Positions 53,256 through 63,601 of a stretch of DNA of 64,000 bases are shown piece by piece; the stretch's first letter is position 1; each line of letters starts with the position of its first letter. Made by a program: the position numbers and the translations under genes. The stretch is from NCBI GenBank assembly GCA_000754445.1, contig JNSD01000012.1, positions 58,571 through 122,570 of the forward strand, in the 5' to 3' direction. The notes under the pieces are model-generated. The model was not told the origin of the DNA, did no database searches, and saw only the letters and a program-made list of their open reading frames with translations. The stretch is from an actinobacterium acMicro-4 (lineage in GTDB: Bacteria; Actinomycetota; Actinomycetes; Actinomycetales; Microbacteriaceae).

Positions 53256-53511
53256 CTTCGCGGTCGAGTCGCTCCACGATTTCCGTTCGGTAGCGCACAC
53301 GGCGAACACGCCTGGTCATATCGACAATGATGACCACAACTCCCATCGCGACGAACAGCGTGGCGAGAAAACCCACGACACCAGGTGTGACCGAATTGGG
53401 GTCCACCTCGATGGCTGGAATCAACGGCGTTTCTTCCAAGGCAAACAGCAGGGTCATCATCATGGGGTTTCCTCCAAGCTCAACGTCGGCCCAGCCCGTT
53501 ACGCTCATCAC
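53230..53511 (-). CDS. Small membrane protein of unknown function
   Basis: 93-aa ORF with one central TM (VGFLATLFVAMGVVVIIVDM) then basic RRVRRVRYRTEIVERL; antisense tail overlap with trhA 3' end. Confidence 0.6.
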   Translation of the reverse strand: MMSVTGWADVELGGNPMMMTLLFALEETPLIPAIEVDPNSVTPGVVGFLATLFVAMGVVVIIVDMTRRVRRVRYRTEIVERLDREANPPSAGS

Positions 53512-53535
53512 AGACTAGCGAGATGAGCGGGAGCA

Positions 53536-53940
53536 ATGCCTGAGAACACTGACCTGATGGCGACGCGGTATGGCCAGACGCGCCAGGCTGCTAGCAGGAC
53601 AAAAATCATCGGCACCATCGCCGGCGTGAGCTTCGCCCTAGTGCTCGGTGCATGGCTCTGGTGGGGCGGGGTGTTGGAGGCCCCCTCCGAACTGCAGACC
53701 AGAGAGCTTGGTTACGTGATGGTCAGTGACACCGAAGTCCAGGTCAACTTCGAGGTGACTACGCCGCCTGGAACCCAGGTCAACTGTGCCGTCCAGGCTC
53801 TCAATGGGTCTTACGGCATTGTCGGGTGGAAGATTATTAGCCTCGCACCCTCAGAAACCTGGACTAGAACCTTCCAAGAATCACTTCGCACTAGTGAACC
53901 GGCCGTCACGGGCTTGCTCTATGAGTGCTGGTTACCGTAG
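53536..53940 (+). CDS. DUF4307 family protein
   Basis: MATRYGQ...; one TM; VQVNFEVTTPPGTQVNCAVQALNGSYGIVGWK; immediately upstream of greA. Confidence 0.82.
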   Translation: MPENTDLMATRYGQTRQAASRTKIIGTIAGVSFALVLGAWLWWGGVLEAPSELQTRELGYVMVSDTEVQVNFEVTTPPGTQVNCAVQALNGSYGIVGWKIISLAPSETWTRTFQESLRTSEPAVTGLLYECWLP

Positions 53941-53951
53941 CCTCAGGGAAC

Positions 53952-53982
53952 ACAAACCGGCCCTCAAGGGTGGCCGGTTTGT
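53952..53982. repeat. Perfect 11-bp inverted repeat (stem-loop) between DUF4307 gene and greA
   Basis: ACAAACCGGCC-CTCAAGGGT-GGCCGGTTTGT. Confidence 0.95.
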
Positions 53983-54002
53983 CCCATTACCAGGAGAGTG
54001 TG

Positions 54003-54497
54003 ATGACCAGCGTTGAATCTGACAACACGGTCTGGCTGACCCAGGAAGCCTACGACCGGCTTGCTCTGGAACTTGAGCAGCTCACCACCCAGGGGCGCAG
54101 AGAGATTTCCAAGCGCATTGAAATCGCCCGTGAAGAGGGCGACCTGAAAGAAAACGGTGGCTACCACGCGGCCAAAGAAGAACAAGCCAAGATGGAAGAC
54201 CGCATCCGCACACTGACCGCGATGCTGAAGCACGCCATCGTCGGCGATGCCCCAGCCAGCTCCGGTGTTGTTGAGCCCGGGACGGTCGTCACGGCCCATA
54301 TCCACGGCGACCAGGAGAAGTTCCTGCTCGGCTCCAGGGAATTAGGCGGCGACACTGACTTGGATGTCTATTCCGAACAGAGCCCCCTGGGCCAAGCGAT
54401 TCTTGGCCTGAAAATCGGTGAAAGCTCGACCTACACCGCACCCAACGGGGCCACAATCGCCGTCAAGATTCTCAACGTCGAAAACTTTATTCCCTAG
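54003..54497 (+). CDS. greA: Transcription elongation factor GreA
   Basis: VWLTQEAYDRLALELEQLTTQGRREISKRIEIAREEGDLKENGGYHAAKEEQAKMEDRI; ATG at 54003 with GGAGAG RBS. Confidence 0.97.
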   Translation: MTSVESDNTVWLTQEAYDRLALELEQLTTQGRREISKRIEIAREEGDLKENGGYHAAKEEQAKMEDRIRTLTAMLKHAIVGDAPASSGVVEPGTVVTAHIHGDQEKFLLGSRELGGDTDLDVYSEQSPLGQAILGLKIGESSTYTAPNGATIAVKILNVENFIP

Positions 54498-55771
54498 AAA
54501 TCCACCCTGGGTTCATACCCGTGGTCACGAAGCGCCTGGAGCACCTGCTCAGCATGCTCCGGGCCTCTGGTTTCAATATGAAGCTCTAGTTCCACCTGGC
54601 TGATCTGCAGGCCGGTGCCGTGACGGGTGTGCAGCACCTCAACAACGTTGGCATTCTGGTCGGCGACAATCTTTGAGGTCTCGGCCAACTGGCCTGGGCG
54701 GTCGGGAAGCGGGATGCGCATTTTCATATAGCGCCCAGCACCCGCCATGCCACGGCTGATCACGCGTTCCATAATCATGGGGTCAATGTTGCCGCCGCTC
54801 AAAATGACGACCGTTGGGCCCGTGGCCCTAATCTTGCCGGCAAGGATTGCAGCAACACCCACGGCGCCGGCTGGTTCGACGACCATCTTTGCGCGCTCGA
54901 GCAGAACCAAGATGGCGCGCGCGGTGTCGTCATCGCTGACGGTAACCACCTCGTCCACCATTGCTTCGATGATGTCGAAATTCAGTATGCCGGGCTTTTG
55001 AACGGCGATACCGTCACAAATCGTCGAGCCCACGGTTACTTCAACAGGGTGACCAGCCTTCAGTGAGGGAGGGTAAGCAGCAGCGTTTTCAGCCTGAACC
55101 CCAATGATTTTCACCGTTTTTCCGAGCTCCCAGGCTTTTTGCTTGATGGCACTCGAAACGCCTGCCATCAGCCCGCCGCCGCCAATGGGCACAATCACCG
55201 TGGTGACATCGGGGACCTGAGACAAGATTTCGAGGCCCACCGTTCCCTGACCCGCAATAACATCCGGGTGGTCGAAAGGAGGAATCCGGATGGCCCCAGT
55301 GGATTCGGAGAACTCTTGCGCTTTCTGGAGTGGCTCAATGATGTTGTGGCCAGAAAGAACGACTTCAGCACCGTATGCCCTCGTTGCCTGCAGTTTCGGC
55401 AGAGCAACCCCGATGGGAGTGAAGATGGTGGCCTTGATGCCAAGCTCCCTGGCGGCAAAAGCCACACCCTGAGCATGATTGCCCGCACTAGCCGCGACAA
55501 CACCCTTGGCGCGCTCATCAGGCGTCAGCTTAGACATCCGGTTATAGGCACCGCGGATTTTGTAAGAACCGGTGCGCTGGAGGTTCTCACACTTCATCGA
55601 CACTCGCTGGCCGAGCACTTCGCTCAAGTATCGAGACAGCTCGACAGGTGTCTCCTGGGCAACGCCGTCGAGGGTTTCCTGGGCGCTGTAGAAATCATCG
55701 AGAGTGGGGCCAACCACTTTTCCACTAGCGACTTTGACCGCTTTTCCGCGAGCGGCCTTGACCGCTCTCAC
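54494..55771 (-). CDS. ilvA: Threonine ammonia-lyase with C-terminal ACT domain
   Basis: LQRTGSYKIRGAYNRMSKL (PLP Lys), ASAGNHAQGVAFAARELGIKATIF, IVPIGGGGLMAGV. Confidence 0.96.
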   Translation of the reverse strand: MRAVKAARGKAVKVASGKVVGPTLDDFYSAQETLDGVAQETPVELSRYLSEVLGQRVSMKCENLQRTGSYKIRGAYNRMSKLTPDERAKGVVAASAGNHAQGVAFAARELGIKATIFTPIGVALPKLQATRAYGAEVVLSGHNIIEPLQKAQEFSESTGAIRIPPFDHPDVIAGQGTVGLEILSQVPDVTTVIVPIGGGGLMAGVSSAIKQKAWELGKTVKIIGVQAENAAAYPPSLKAGHPVEVTVGSTICDGIAVQKPGILNFDIIEAMVDEVVTVSDDDTARAILVLLERAKMVVEPAGAVGVAAILAGKIRATGPTVVILSGGNIDPMIMERVISRGMAGAGRYMKMRIPLPDRPGQLAETSKIVADQNANVVEVLHTRHGTGLQISQVELELHIETRGPEHAEQVLQALRDHGYEPRVDF

Positions 55772-56895
55772 GATGGGGGCGCTATCTTGCCGGCGTCTTT
55801 GGCCACCGGGTCAGTGCGCCACTCTCCGGAGGCGATGTAGCGGATGACGACGTTTGAGAAGGCCGCCAGCGGAACAGCGAACAGTGTCCCCGGGATTCCA
55901 GCGAGGTAACCACCGGCCGACACCACCAACACCACCGCCAGCGGATGCACCGCGACAGCTGCACCCATGATCAACGGCTGCACAATCTGACCCTCAATCT
56001 GCTGGACCACAAAGACGATGACAAGCATGATCAGTGCAACGGTGGGGCCCTCGAAGACAAGAGCAACCAACACAGCAAAGGCGCCCGTTACCGCGGCACC
56101 AATAAAGGGGACGAAGCTTCCGAGGAAAACTGCTACCGCGATGGGAAGCACCAGGGGCAAATCGAGGAAGAACGCTCCGGCGCCGATACCCACAGCGTTA
56201 ATCAGCGCGACCAAGACCTGGATGCGAACGAAGCTCAGCAGTGTGCCCCACCCGGCTTTGCCCGAACCATAAACAGCTGGGCGTGCGCCCCTCGGGAATA
56301 ATCCGACCAACCATGCCCAAATCCGATTTCCATCGTGGATGAAGAAAATCAGGCCAAAAATGGCAATGCCGAGACCCACCAGCCAGGAACCAATCGACGA
56401 ACTGAAAGACAGTGCTCCATTGAGAATCCAACTGGAGTTGAGTTCTAGCTCCCCAGAGACGTCATTGAACCACTGGCGCAAATCTGCCTCGGACAGCTGC
56501 AACGGTGACTCCAAGAGATACAGCACAAGGTCGTCATAGGCGACACGGGTTCTATCAAGAACCTGGGCCCATCCGCGCATCACCTCGTTGACCACCAGCC
56601 ACATCAGGGTGCTGATGAACCCAAGGAAGAGAACAACTGTGGTGAGAGTTGCAAGCCAACGGGGGAACTTCCAGCGCAATAGCAACAAGTTGAGGGGCGC
56701 GGCTAAGGCCGCGAGCAACACCGCAACCATCAACGGCACTACCAAGAAACTGACCTGTGCGAGAAGAAACAAGATCATTGCGCCAGCACCAACAATGAGC
56801 AGCAACCGCCAGGACCACTCGGTGGCCAGCTGCAAGCTCGTTGGCACCACAGCAGACTTAGCGTCTTTCGCGGCAGACTTTCGTGGCGTAAACAT
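55768..56895 (-). CDS. AI-2E family transporter
   Basis: Multi-TM protein; FVPFIGAAVTGAFAVLVALV, QQIEGQIVQPLIMGAAVAVHPLAVVLVV. Confidence 0.93.
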   Translation of the reverse strand: MFTPRKSAAKDAKSAVVPTSLQLATEWSWRLLLIVGAGAMILFLLAQVSFLVVPLMVAVLLAALAAPLNLLLLRWKFPRWLATLTTVVLFLGFISTLMWLVVNEVMRGWAQVLDRTRVAYDDLVLYLLESPLQLSEADLRQWFNDVSGELELNSSWILNGALSFSSSIGSWLVGLGIAIFGLIFFIHDGNRIWAWLVGLFPRGARPAVYGSGKAGWGTLLSFVRIQVLVALINAVGIGAGAFFLDLPLVLPIAVAVFLGSFVPFIGAAVTGAFAVLVALVFEGPTVALIMLVIVFVVQQIEGQIVQPLIMGAAVAVHPLAVVLVVSAGGYLAGIPGTLFAVPLAAFSNVVIRYIASGEWRTDPVAKDAGKIAPPS

Positions 56896-56929
56896 GCGCT
56901 CAGTCTAAGTCGTTTGGTCGCCGCACCGA

Positions 56930-57820
56930 TTAGAAACGGGCTTTGTTTTCCAACAATCGATTCACCCGATCGGCGATCGGGGGGTGGGTTTGGAACATTC
57001 GATCAATCACTCCGGGCTGAATGGGGTCGGCCATCCACAGGTGGGCCATCGACGCCTGTTGCTTCTTTAGCGGACGCCCGTACTGGCCAAGTTTCTCCAA
57101 TGCACTCGCGAGTGCTTCTGGGTGCCTAGTGGTCAGCGCTCCGGTGGCGTCCGCCAGGTATTCCCGCTGACGTGAAATGGCTGCCTGAATCAGTGCGGCC
57201 AGCAGCGGGGCAAGAATCATTGCGGCAATGCCCACAATGAGAATCAAGGGGTTGCCACCCCCGCTGTCTCTGCGCGAACCACCAAAGAACGCCATGCGAG
57301 CGAGAAAGTCAGCCACTACACCAACGACCACGACCAGGCCAAAGACAATGGTGGTGACTCGGATGTCAAAGTTCTTGACGTGGGCGATCTCGTGGGCCAT
57401 CACACCTTCAAGCTCGGCGTCATCCATAATCTCGAGTAGGCCGGTTGTCGCAGCGACCGCTGCGTGCTCGGGGTCACGTCCCGTGGCAAAAGCATTGGGG
57501 GCTGGGTCATTGACGAGGTAGACCTTCGGCATCGGCAAGCCCGTCGTGATCGAGAGGTTCTCCACGATCCGATAAAGCCTGGGATTATCGGCTTTCTGAA
57601 TCTGGACCGCCCCCGCCATCGCGAGAGCTTGAGAACCAGCCGAATAGTACTGAATGCCTACATACACCAGAGCGCCAATCAGGACCCCAAAGAAGACAAC
57701 CCCGGTGCCAGTGCCCGAGAGGAAAATGTCGGCAACATATCCAAGTGCTCCCACGAGAATGAGAAAGAACACCATGATGAACCAGGTGTTGCGCTTATTG
57801 GCGGCTATCGCCCGATACAC
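56930..57820 (-). CDS. htpX: M48 family zinc metalloprotease HtpX
   Basis: LEGVMAHEIAHVKNFDIRV (HExxH), NAFATGRDPEHAAVAATTGLLEIM. Confidence 0.96.
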   Translation of the reverse strand: MYRAIAANKRNTWFIMVFFLILVGALGYVADIFLSGTGTGVVFFGVLIGALVYVGIQYYSAGSQALAMAGAVQIQKADNPRLYRIVENLSITTGLPMPKVYLVNDPAPNAFATGRDPEHAAVAATTGLLEIMDDAELEGVMAHEIAHVKNFDIRVTTIVFGLVVVVGVVADFLARMAFFGGSRRDSGGGNPLILIVGIAAMILAPLLAALIQAAISRQREYLADATGALTTRHPEALASALEKLGQYGRPLKKQQASMAHLWMADPIQPGVIDRMFQTHPPIADRVNRLLENKARF

Positions 57821-57841
57821 AGTGCCTCGTCCTCAGAGAAT

Positions 57842-58408
57842 CTAGAACTGAACGCGGGGAGCTTCAGCAATAGCCGCGGCATCGGCCACTTCGAAGAACT
57901 CGCGCTGGTCAAAACCGAGGTTCTTCGCAAACAGCGTGTTCGGGAAGAGCAACACCTTGGTGTTGAGTTCACGGACGCCACCGTTATAGAAGCGCCTCGA
58001 CGCCTGAATCTTGTCTTCTGTGTCGACGAGTTCACCCTGGAGCTGCAAGAAATTTTGGCTGGCTTGTAACTGTGGGTACGCCTCTGCAACGGCAAAGATG
58101 CTCTTGAGTGCGGCCTGCATCATGTTCTCAGCCTCAGCAGCAGCGTTCGGGTCACCGGCACTCAGCGTTGCCGCTCGCGCCTTAGTGACCTCTTCAAAGA
58201 CCTGCCGTTCATGGGCCGCATAGCCCTTGACTGCCTCGATCAGATTAGGAATGAGGTCGGCACGGCGCTTGAGCTGGACAGTGATGTCGCTCCATGCCTC
58301 GTCGACGCGAACGTTCAGTGTGACGAGTGAGTTATAGGTGCTCCAGAGATAGATACCGACAATTACGGCGAGAACCAGCGCAATGCCCACTACAAAGAAG
58401 AGATCCAT
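57842..58408 (-). CDS. lemA: LemA family protein
   Basis: YNSLVTLNVRVDEAWSDITVQLKRRADLIPNLIEAVKGYAAHE; YNGGVRELNTKVLLFPNTLFA. Confidence 0.95.
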   Translation of the reverse strand: MDLFFVVGIALVLAVIVGIYLWSTYNSLVTLNVRVDEAWSDITVQLKRRADLIPNLIEAVKGYAAHERQVFEEVTKARAATLSAGDPNAAAEAENMMQAALKSIFAVAEAYPQLQASQNFLQLQGELVDTEDKIQASRRFYNGGVRELNTKVLLFPNTLFAKNLGFDQREFFEVADAAAIAEAPRVQF

Positions 58409-58449
58409 GCCGAAAGTCTAGAGCGTCACGCTGGTAATTCGGTGAAGAG

Positions 58450-58523
58450 TGCCCCGGCAGGGACTCGAACCCTGACTGGGACGATTTTAAGTCGTCTGCC
58501 TCTGCCGATTGGGCTACCGGGGC
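58450..58523 (-). tRNA. tRNA-Leu (anticodon TAA), short variable loop
   Basis: Reverse complement GCCCCGGTAGCCCAATCGGCAGAGGCAGACGACTTAAAATCGTCCCAGTCAGGGTTCGAGTCCCTGCCGGGGCA; loop CTTAAAA gives TAA. Confidence 0.9.
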
Positions 58524-58534
58524 TAGCGCCCAGT

Positions 58535-59887
58535 CTAGCGAGAGGTCGCTTTTGCCTTAGTGGTCCTGGCGGGGGCTGGGCGGGTCGCAAACTCTTCGAA
58601 AAATTCCCTGGGGGTTTGCACCTTCCTCACGCTGGTGAAGTCGCGCCCCCAGACAAGGTGCAATAACCAGTTGGTGAACACCCGGGCTTTGCGCTCCACC
58701 GTGGGAATCGCCATGCCGTGATAGAACCGGTGCATCACCCACGCGGGGAATCCCACGATTCCCAGTGATCCGCTCTGGAAAACGCCATAGCCGATACCAA
58801 GACCGGCAACGGCACCGAGGTTCTTGTGGACGTAGTTGTTGGGTTTTTCACCGCGGAGCTCGGCAACCAAGTTCTTAGCCAAGATTTTTCCCTGGCGAAC
58901 CGCGTGCTGGGCATTCGGGACACAGTACCCACCAACACCACCACCGCTGAGGTCGGGAACGCGGGCGACATCGCCAGCAGTCCACATCCCCTCGAGAATG
59001 CTGTCGCCATCAACAACGCGGAGGTCGGCCATTGCGCAAATGCGCTCACGATCATCCAGCGGGATTCCCGTGCCACCCAACATCGAATGAGCTTTGACTC
59101 CTGCAGTCCAAATGACGATATCGGTCTCGATGACCATGCCATTGGAGAGCTCGAGGCGCCCGCCGACAGCGCTCGTGAGCTGTGTGTTGAGGTGAATATG
59201 GGCCTGACGCTGCTCCAGGTTCTTAATGACCCACAGCGAGCTCTTGAGCGACACCTCCGGCATGATGCGATCCATTGCCTCAATCAGGTGGAAGTGAGTG
59301 TCGTCAATGGTGAGGCTCGGGAATTCCTTCAACATCGCACTGACCAGGCTACGAAGCTCGGCGAACGCCTCAATTCCTGCGAAACCTCCACCGACCACGA
59401 CGATGGTGAGAAGACGGTCACGCGCTTGGCCCGGGGGCATATCGGCCGCCACGTGCATGTTGTCGATGACCCGGTCACGAACCGAAATCGCCTCTTCGAT
59501 GGTTTTCATCCCAATTGCCACGTCAGCAACGCCTGGAATAGGGAAGGTCTTGGAGACAGCACCGGCGGTAATCACGATGTGGTCATACGAAAGCTCAAAA
59601 GAAGGCTGGTTTTCTGGGGTGATTGTCACGAGCTTCGCCTGGTGGTTCACTCCGGTCACACGCGCGGTAATCACCCTGGTCTTTGGCAGGTGACGACGAA
59701 GAGGAACAATCGCGTGGCGGGCCTCAATTGAGCCTGCTGCGACCTCGGGGAGGAAGGGCTGGTAGGTCATATAGGGAAGTGGGTCGATGACGACAACTTC
59801 TGCTTCGTTGCGACGTAGCAACTTCTCCAGTTTGAATGCCGTATAAAACCCGGCGTATCCACCACCGACAATGACAATGCGAGTCAC
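58535..59887 (-). CDS. ndh: Type II NADH dehydrogenase / FAD-dependent pyridine nucleotide oxidoreductase
   Basis: RIVIVGGGYAGFYTAFKLEKLL; TIVVVGGGFAGIEAFAEL; WTAGDVARVPD. Confidence 0.93.
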   Translation of the reverse strand: MTRIVIVGGGYAGFYTAFKLEKLLRRNEAEVVVIDPLPYMTYQPFLPEVAAGSIEARHAIVPLRRHLPKTRVITARVTGVNHQAKLVTITPENQPSFELSYDHIVITAGAVSKTFPIPGVADVAIGMKTIEEAISVRDRVIDNMHVAADMPPGQARDRLLTIVVVGGGFAGIEAFAELRSLVSAMLKEFPSLTIDDTHFHLIEAMDRIMPEVSLKSSLWVIKNLEQRQAHIHLNTQLTSAVGGRLELSNGMVIETDIVIWTAGVKAHSMLGGTGIPLDDRERICAMADLRVVDGDSILEGMWTAGDVARVPDLSGGGVGGYCVPNAQHAVRQGKILAKNLVAELRGEKPNNYVHKNLGAVAGLGIGYGVFQSGSLGIVGFPAWVMHRFYHGMAIPTVERKARVFTNWLLHLVWGRDFTSVRKVQTPREFFEEFATRPAPARTTKAKATSR

Positions 59888-59922
59888 ACCACACCTAATT
59901 TCTTGCTAAACCAGCTCCCAAT

Positions 59923-61158
59923 CTAGCGGTTTCTCGGCCTCTGCAAGACAAGGACAAGCCCGCTGGTGAGCGCCACCAGAAACCCCAGACCAAACAATCC
60001 AGTGATTGCGTAGGGCACTATGTCCAGCTCCGTCCCAGCAGCAACGGGCTCCGCCATCACCGGCTGGGCTTGCTCATCCGCGCTGGTGCCCGGGGGTCCC
60101 AGCGGCACGACAATAGGGTTGCCCTCCTGGCGCCGATGGAGAACAATCCAGTCATCGATGGACCCCAAAGGATTGGCAGAAACCAGGGGAACATCCGCGG
60201 TGACTGCGGCGTAGGCATCGACCAACCCATAGCCATACAGAGGGTCGGGTGTGGTGTCACTCGCCGGCCTAGCGGTCACGAGCACACGATTGATGACGTT
60301 CGCTGCATCGAGGTTCGGGTAGGCAGCCCTCACGAGCGCCACGATTCCAGCGACAACGGGGGTTGCGCCACTTGTTCCTGACCATGAGACGTAGTTCCCA
60401 CCGGGAACAGCGCCAACAAGTCCCTCACCCGGTGCCATCACTCCAATCGTGATTCCCTGGGATGATGCGGTGTCACTGGCGAGGCCTTCTCGCGTTACGC
60501 CTCCCACGGTCAAGACGCCCGGCATCGTCGCTGGCGCCCCGACCGCCACCGTGCCACTGCCCCGGTTTCCAGCAGCGGCGACCACGACGACGTCGTTGGC
60601 AGCGGCATAGCTGAATGCGCGGTCCCAACTCTCGGGCCAATCCCTAGTGTTCCTGGTCAGAGACAGTGAGATGACATCGGCCCCATTGTCAACCGCCCAA
60701 CGCACCGCCGTGGCAATTTGGTCATCGGGGGAAACATCGCCTCCGCTAAAGCTCATCGAGACGCTGAGAAGCTGGGCTTCGGGGGCGCTTCCAATAACAC
60801 CGTCGGTGCCATTGTTTCCCCGCCCAGCCGCGAGCGAGGCCACCATGGTCCCGTGCCGGCGATCGGACCCCAACGGGGTCTGCCCATCAGCAGATCCGAG
60901 TCCAGACACATCAGTGCCCGCCACCACGGCTCCGAGAAGGTCCTGATGAGAACCATCTATGCCAGTGTCAATGATGGCGATGCGAACACCAGCACCTCTG
61001 GTGATGCCCCACGCCCGATCAATTCCATAATCGGCAATCCAGTACTGGCGGTCGCGAACCTGGTCGGCGTAGGCCACGGGCACGGGTGTACCGAGCGGGA
61101 TGGCCACAAGCAGGGCGACGAGCAGAGCGCCTCGCCCCAGCGCTCTCCGCCTTAGCAC
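59923..61158 (-). CDS. S8 (subtilisin/mycosin-like) serine protease, secreted and C-terminally membrane anchored
   Basis: VRIAIIDTGIDGSHQDL, RHGTMVASLAAG, SWSGTSGATPVVAGIVAL; C-terminal TM; GTG start 61158 overlaps upstream stop (GTGCTAA). Confidence 0.92.
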   Translation of the reverse strand: MLRRRALGRGALLVALLVAIPLGTPVPVAYADQVRDRQYWIADYGIDRAWGITRGAGVRIAIIDTGIDGSHQDLLGAVVAGTDVSGLGSADGQTPLGSDRRHGTMVASLAAGRGNNGTDGVIGSAPEAQLLSVSMSFSGGDVSPDDQIATAVRWAVDNGADVISLSLTRNTRDWPESWDRAFSYAAANDVVVVAAAGNRGSGTVAVGAPATMPGVLTVGGVTREGLASDTASSQGITIGVMAPGEGLVGAVPGGNYVSWSGTSGATPVVAGIVALVRAAYPNLDAANVINRVLVTARPASDTTPDPLYGYGLVDAYAAVTADVPLVSANPLGSIDDWIVLHRRQEGNPIVVPLGPPGTSADEQAQPVMAEPVAAGTELDIVPYAITGLFGLGFLVALTSGLVLVLQRPRNR

Positions 61159-61646
61159 TGGCAGGGCTCCAGGCTCCAGGGTGTGTCGGCAAGCGCCCAA
61201 TCCCCGACCGGGTTGACACCAGCGCCAACAGAGAGTGAATGCCCCATCAGCGAATGCAAACATTTGACCCGGTCTGGCATCCCGCCGGCCGAAATTCCCG
61301 CAATCTCATCGACGACGTCTATCGATTCGCGGGTTCGAATATAGGACTCGTGGGCCACACGATAGGCGTTCGCAACCTCGGCGTCGTCGCCAAGGCGCGC
61401 TTGGTAGTCGGCCATTCGACCTGCAGCCTCAAGTCGTGAGGCCGCCCTGGTGGCCTCCGGTTGGGTCAAGTAGTACAGGGTGGGAAACGGAGTTCCATCT
61501 CCTAAGCGCGGTGTGGTGACAACGACCACCGGATTTCCACACACGCACCGGGCTGAAATCCCCACAATGTCTCTGGCTGGACGGCCGAGCTGTTCACTCA
61601 CGACGTCGATGTCGTGGGACGTGGGTGGCTCACCGAGAGGCTTCAC
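61152..61646 (-). CDS. DUF501 family protein
   Basis: VSEQLGRPARDIVGISARCVCGNPVVVVTTPRLGDGTPFPTLYYLT. Confidence 0.92.
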   Translation of the reverse strand: MKPLGEPPTSHDIDVVSEQLGRPARDIVGISARCVCGNPVVVVTTPRLGDGTPFPTLYYLTQPEATRAASRLEAAGRMADYQARLGDDAEVANAYRVAHESYIRTRESIDVVDEIAGISAGGMPDRVKCLHSLMGHSLSVGAGVNPVGDWALADTPWSLEPCQC

Positions 61647-62194
61647 TGGGCTGGTTCGCCACTGATGTCGCCGGGTTCATTGCTATCGCCAGTGGTGTCT
61701 TCCGGACTCGGAATCCCCTCTGGCACACCCTCATCCTGCACCACCGGTGCGCGGGAGGTGGTGGCCGCAACCAGGTAGGAAGCCAGGAGCGCTTCACGCC
61801 AGTCTGTTTCGGCCGCCACGATGGATTCGGAAATCACCGTATCTGCTTCGTCGCCGTCATCCTCAAGGTCATCAATCACCAGATAGGTGATGTCCCCGGG
61901 GTAGACAAACATCAGCCGCTCCCGGGCTTGCGTCTCGACAAAACTTGGGTCCTTCCATCGCTCACGCTGTTCCTCGAGGTCGAAGACCTCTTGCTGCGTC
62001 TGCTCCAGTTCAGCTCTCAACTGGGCGATTTCTTGCTGTTGCTCGGCCAAAATGCGCAGAGACGGCGCCAGAATTACCACACCGGCGACGAGCAGGGCAA
62101 GGATTGTGACAATAAAGCCCGATGACTGCAACGACGACAACAGCGAAGCGACCGCTGTGCGGGCCGGCTGCTTGGGCGGTTGTGCAGTAGTCAC
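61643..62194 (-). CDS. Septum formation initiator (FtsB/DivIC) family protein
   Basis: Single TM then coiled coil LAEQQQEIAQLRAELEQTQQEVFDLEEQRERWKDPSFVETQARERLMFVYPGD. Confidence 0.93.
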   Translation of the reverse strand: MTTAQPPKQPARTAVASLLSSLQSSGFIVTILALLVAGVVILAPSLRILAEQQQEIAQLRAELEQTQQEVFDLEEQRERWKDPSFVETQARERLMFVYPGDITYLVIDDLEDDGDEADTVISESIVAAETDWREALLASYLVAATTSRAPVVQDEGVPEGIPSPEDTTGDSNEPGDISGEPAQ

Positions 62195-62245
62195 CCCGTC
62201 AGTCTAAACAGCGCGGCTTACCGTTTCCCGAGGGCGCGCGTGCAT

Positions 62246-63577
<1,332 letters not shown>

Positions 63578-63601
63578 TTACTTTGTGGCTAAAGACCGGG
63601 T

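Noticed and set aside
58826-59731. 301-aa plus-strand ORF
   Set aside because: Antisense to ndh, which carries two GxGxxG motifs; the antisense translation is low-complexity and unlike a protein family.
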